From an uncultured Eggerthellaceae bacterium (lineage in GTDB: Bacteria; Actinomycetota; Coriobacteriia; Coriobacteriales; Eggerthellaceae): a stretch of 64,000 nt of DNA. The translations under genes were made by a program, and so were the position numbers. This document shows positions 61,520 to 64,000 of the stretch, in pieces. The notes below the pieces were generated by a model, which saw only the letters and a program-made list of their open reading frames with translations, did no database searches and was not told the DNA's origin. Location: positions 161,289 to 225,288 of the forward strand of contig CALBGP010000029.1 of NCBI GenBank assembly GCA_937892845.1, written 5' to 3'. The stretch's first letter is position 1. Each line of letters begins with the position of its first letter.

Positions 61520-63019
61520 ATGGCATTCCCCATAAAGCATATCCTCTCATCTCTCGGGCTTGCGGTATGCATGGTTCTTTACGGCATAGGAGTATGGAAC
61601 GGCAATTCCGCATTCACCACAGGCGAGCTCTTCACTTCCGTCAGCCAAGAAATCAGCTCGTCATATCCGCTGTTCGCAGCTGCCGGCATGATTGCCGGCA
61701 TTCTAGCGCGAATCATCACCCCTCTTGCAACGGGAACCAACGGCAAATGGAACGTCGCATTCATCATCTGCGGAGCAACAATACCGACAATAATCGCCAT
61801 CGGAGGGCTTTGGGACAAGAGCCCTCTGCTTTTCTACCTAATGGCCCTTTCCACAGGCTGGACTTTTTCCTGTGCGTCATTTTTCTGGGTCACGTATATC
61901 TCATCGAATTCTCTTCCTTCGAACATCGTTCTCCCCCTTGCGCTCCTTCTCGGAGCGGCAGGGAAAGCGGCTTGCTCTTTCACACCGCAAATACCCGCTC
62001 CTTTGCTCATAGGATGGCTGACCCTGATCAGCGCTCTCCTCATCCTTCCCTGCCGCAAAGAGGGCAGCTCCTCACCTTCGGACAACCAAAGGCGCAGCAC
62101 TCTTGCCGCTTTGGCCCAAGACTATTTCAAAACGTTTGAAAAGTTCGCCGATGTCCTGATCTGCATAATTGCCCTTCAGATCATTGCACCGTCCATCAAT
62201 TACCTCGGTCTCATGGATGCCCTTGAGCCGAAATCGCAGTCCTTGATCGTATGCCTCGCCCAACTTTCAGCGGCAGTTCTCTCGTTTCTGTTCTTGAGTC
62301 TGAGCACGAGATATCCGCACTCGACACGATTCTTCCAATACGTAACACCCTGCCTGGTGCTGGCGCTTTTCTTTGTCCCATTTGCAGGCTATGAATACAC
62401 CCTCGTTATGCTTTTCGTAGGATCATGCCTCTACTTCACGACTGCCGACGCCCTCTTTCGGTCCGACGCAATCCATTTCCCGCTCGGCAGAAGCGTACCT
62501 TTCGAGTCCTTCTACGCAATCGGGTACCTCATCCTTGCAGGAACCAGCCTCCTCATGGAAAATCTCATGCCCAACATTTTGAGCACCTCAAGCTCTGCCG
62601 AACTCCTAACCGTATTCGCAGTATTCTTCTGCGTATACATTTTGAGCATGGCCTTCATGGTCGCACGTAAGCGCAAGGACGGAAAACCATCTCCAGCAGC
62701 CGAGACCGAAACAGAGCGCGCCCCGAAAAACAACGAGCAGCCCAAGACGGACCCCCACGCTGCAATTCCCCACAATTCCGACGAAGCCGTCGCCATTGTG
62801 AAGGAGAAGAACAACCTCAGCGAAAGGGAAGCTGAAATCCTCAGTCTCATCCTACGAGGCAAAAACGTCCCCTCCATTGCAGAGGCGCTCACCATCTCGC
62901 AGAATACAGTCAGATCGCACGTTAAACGAATCTACCGGGCTACCGACGTCCATACGCGGCAAGACCTGATCAACTATTGCGAAAAGACCATCGAGCCAAA
63001 GCAGCCCTGGGAAGGCTAA
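61520..63019 (+). CDS. LuxR-family regulator with a 12-TM membrane domain
   Basis: 499 residues. Residues about 1-395 contain twelve hydrophobic segments in an MFS-like arrangement. A polar linker (about 395-425) leads to a LuxR HTH: NLSEREAEILSLILRGKNVP, SIAEALTISQNTVRSHVKRI. The HTH lacks any receiver or PAS domain. Such membrane LuxR proteins are strikingly abundant in Eggerthellaceae, typically next to secreted reductases, and are thought to sense an extracellular substrate directly. Here the Tat flavoenzyme gene begins 115 bases downstream on the same strand. Confidence 0.85.
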   Translation: MAFPIKHILSSLGLAVCMVLYGIGVWNGNSAFTTGELFTSVSQEISSSYPLFAAAGMIAGILARIITPLATGTNGKWNVAFIICGATIPTIIAIGGLWDKSPLLFYLMALSTGWTFSCASFFWVTYISSNSLPSNIVLPLALLLGAAGKAACSFTPQIPAPLLIGWLTLISALLILPCRKEGSSSPSDNQRRSTLAALAQDYFKTFEKFADVLICIIALQIIAPSINYLGLMDALEPKSQSLIVCLAQLSAAVLSFLFLSLSTRYPHSTRFFQYVTPCLVLALFFVPFAGYEYTLVMLFVGSCLYFTTADALFRSDAIHFPLGRSVPFESFYAIGYLILAGTSLLMENLMPNILSTSSSAELLTVFAVFFCVYILSMAFMVARKRKDGKPSPAAETETERAPKNNEQPKTDPHAAIPHNSDEAVAIVKEKNNLSEREAEILSLILRGKNVPSIAEALTISQNTVRSHVKRIYRATDVHTRQDLINYCEKTIEPKQPWEG

Positions 63020-63134
63020 TCACCCATCAATCCGCAAATTCACCCACTTTGAGACACGAATAACCCCCTTATTCTTCCTATGTTTACAGGGCTTTCTTAA
63101 AGCACGTCCAACAGAAAGACAAGGAGGAATGAAC

Positions 63135-64000
63135 ATGGGGAATCTTTCAAGACGTTCGTTTCTGGCAGGATCCGCTCTCACGGCAGGAGCGCTGGCCTCT
63201 TTCGGCATTGCCGGCTGCGCGCCGAAAGCCGCACCGGAACCCGCCGCTTCTGAAGCATCCACCGATGCTGATGTGCGCGCCCATGCCGCCAAGCTCAACC
63301 CGCAAAACGAAACCGATCCGGTGGCAACCGGCACGTGCCCCTCTCTCTTCACAGAATGGACCATGGGATCGCTCACGCTTCCCAACCGCGTGGTGAAATC
63401 TGCCGCAGGCTTCATCGGCGTGACCTCCCAGGGCATCACCGGCGATCTGCACATGCAGCACTACGGCTCGCTCGCAAAGGGTGGCGCCTCAATCATCTAC
63501 TGCGATGACTTCGCCGAACTCTACCCGCACTTCCGCGCCATTCCCGATGTGGGCAAATTCGTGGACTGGAAGGAAGACGAGCTGCGCGCCTTCGCCGACA
63601 ACATCCATGAAAACGGCAGCCTTGCCGGCTACCAGCTCGCAACAATGGGCCTCGAGTTCAGCGGCTTCCAGCCCGATCCCACGGCAATCTTCCAGTCGTC
63701 GGACTGCATGGACATGACCGCCCAAGAGATCAGCGACCTTATCGCCGACACCATCATCGCCGCCGAAACCCTGAAGAAATGCGGGTTCGACTGCGTCGAA
63801 ATCAATGCAGCCGGCGAGAACATCGGGCAGACCTTCATGTCCCGCAACAGGAACAAACGCGACGACGAATACGGTCCGCAGACCTTCGAAAGCCGCACCC
63901 GCTTCGTGTGCGAAGTGGTGCGCGGCATCAAAGAACGCTGCGGCGCCGACTTCCCCGTCCAGGTTCTCATCAACGGCGTGGAGGAAAACGACAAGAACAT
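63135..64000 (+). CDS. Tat-exported Old Yellow Enzyme-type flavin oxidoreductase, 3' end beyond the window
   Basis: ATG 63135 with AAGGAGG 7 bases upstream; the frame stays open to the end of the window (288 codons). Twin-arginine signal NLSRRSFLAGSALT with a lipobox-like GIAGC, so probably a Tat-exported lipoprotein. The FMN barrel follows (SLFTEWTMGSLTLPNRVVKS, GFDCVEINAAGENIGQTFMS, RNKRDDEYG). It resembles the enzyme at 4986-7220, which suggests Fe-S and FAD domains will follow outside the window. Probably controlled by the upstream LuxR protein. Confidence 0.82.
   Translation, partial: MGNLSRRSFLAGSALTAGALASFGIAGCAPKAAPEPAASEASTDADVRAHAAKLNPQNETDPVATGTCPSLFTEWTMGSLTLPNRVVKSAAGFIGVTSQGITGDLHMQHYGSLAKGGASIIYCDDFAELYPHFRAIPDVGKFVDWKEDELRAFADNIHENGSLAGYQLATMGLEFSGFQPDPTAIFQSSDCMDMTAQEISDLIADTIIAAETLKKCGFDCVEINAAGENIGQTFMSRNRNKRDDEYGPQTFESRTRFVCEVVRGIKERCGADFPVQVLINGVEENDKN

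Overview
The window looks like the chromosome of a GC-rich anaerobic actinobacterium of the Coriobacteriia, most likely family Eggerthellaceae. This rests on Tat-exported flavin oxidoreductases of the Old Yellow Enzyme/dienoyl-CoA-reductase type paired with LysR or membrane-bound LuxR regulators, a three-gene 2-oxoacid:ferredoxin oxidoreductase, a Kdp operon, and many DUF4143/AlbA_2-type accessory ATPase genes. The genus cannot be fixed from sequence reading alone.

Layout. 1-1463: tail of a PaaK-like ligase, an orphan LysR ligand-binding domain and a C-terminally clipped LarE-like PP-loop protein. 1391-4741: a defence block with an AlbA_2 stub, a repeat array and a type IIL (MmeI-like) restriction-modification gene broken by a (GA)12 tract, a likely phase-variable switch now OFF. 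4986-8358: Tat flavoenzyme with divergent LysR regulator. 9024-12427: two DMT transporters and folE-HD-folB. 12900-21060: a second, larger defence block next to tRNA-Arg(CCT). It contains remnants of HsdR, a DUF1016 nuclease, a DUF4143 ATPase, HsdS, AlbA_2 and Mrr, several with the catalytic core removed, followed by an apparently intact type IIL enzyme and an intact DUF4143 ATPase. 21515-29970: kdpFABCDE. 30021-41282: fused ABC transporter, HD protein, metal permease, rsgA, a membrane-anchored unknown, trkH with a small membrane protein, xth, a TVP38-family protein, PRC-barrel and YtxH envelope-stress-like proteins. 41378-48016: an operon of Ddl, an aminotransferase, a cyanophycin-synthetase-N-like protein and two membrane proteins, then serS and a prepilin-peptidase-like protein. 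48668-56347: XRE regulator, small membrane protein, pyridoxal-type kinase, M20 deacylase, DegV, DUF1836, YgbA-like protein and a flippase. 57105-60244: 2-oxoacid:ferredoxin oxidoreductase. 60507-64000: tRNA-fMet, IS110 remnant, MITE-like element, 12-TM LuxR regulator and the start of a second Tat flavoenzyme.

Most unusual observations. (i) Short direct-repeat arrays with the same 22-23 bp period but unrelated unit sequences lie just upstream of three AlbA_2/DUF4143 genes, suggesting gene-specific operators. (ii) The dinucleotide tract in the type IIL gene sits just before the catalytic NPPF motif, and only one of three frames restores the protein. (iii) HsdR, DUF1016 and Mrr genes each keep both ends but lack the nuclease core. 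(iv) A family of roughly 200-bp MITE-like elements occurs in intergenic regions, one copy containing a perfect 56-bp palindrome. A second repeat family, built from paired TTGTACCA boxes 50 bp apart, lies at 56.6-56.9 kb.

All assignments come from reading the sequence and from knowledge of protein families. No database search was run.
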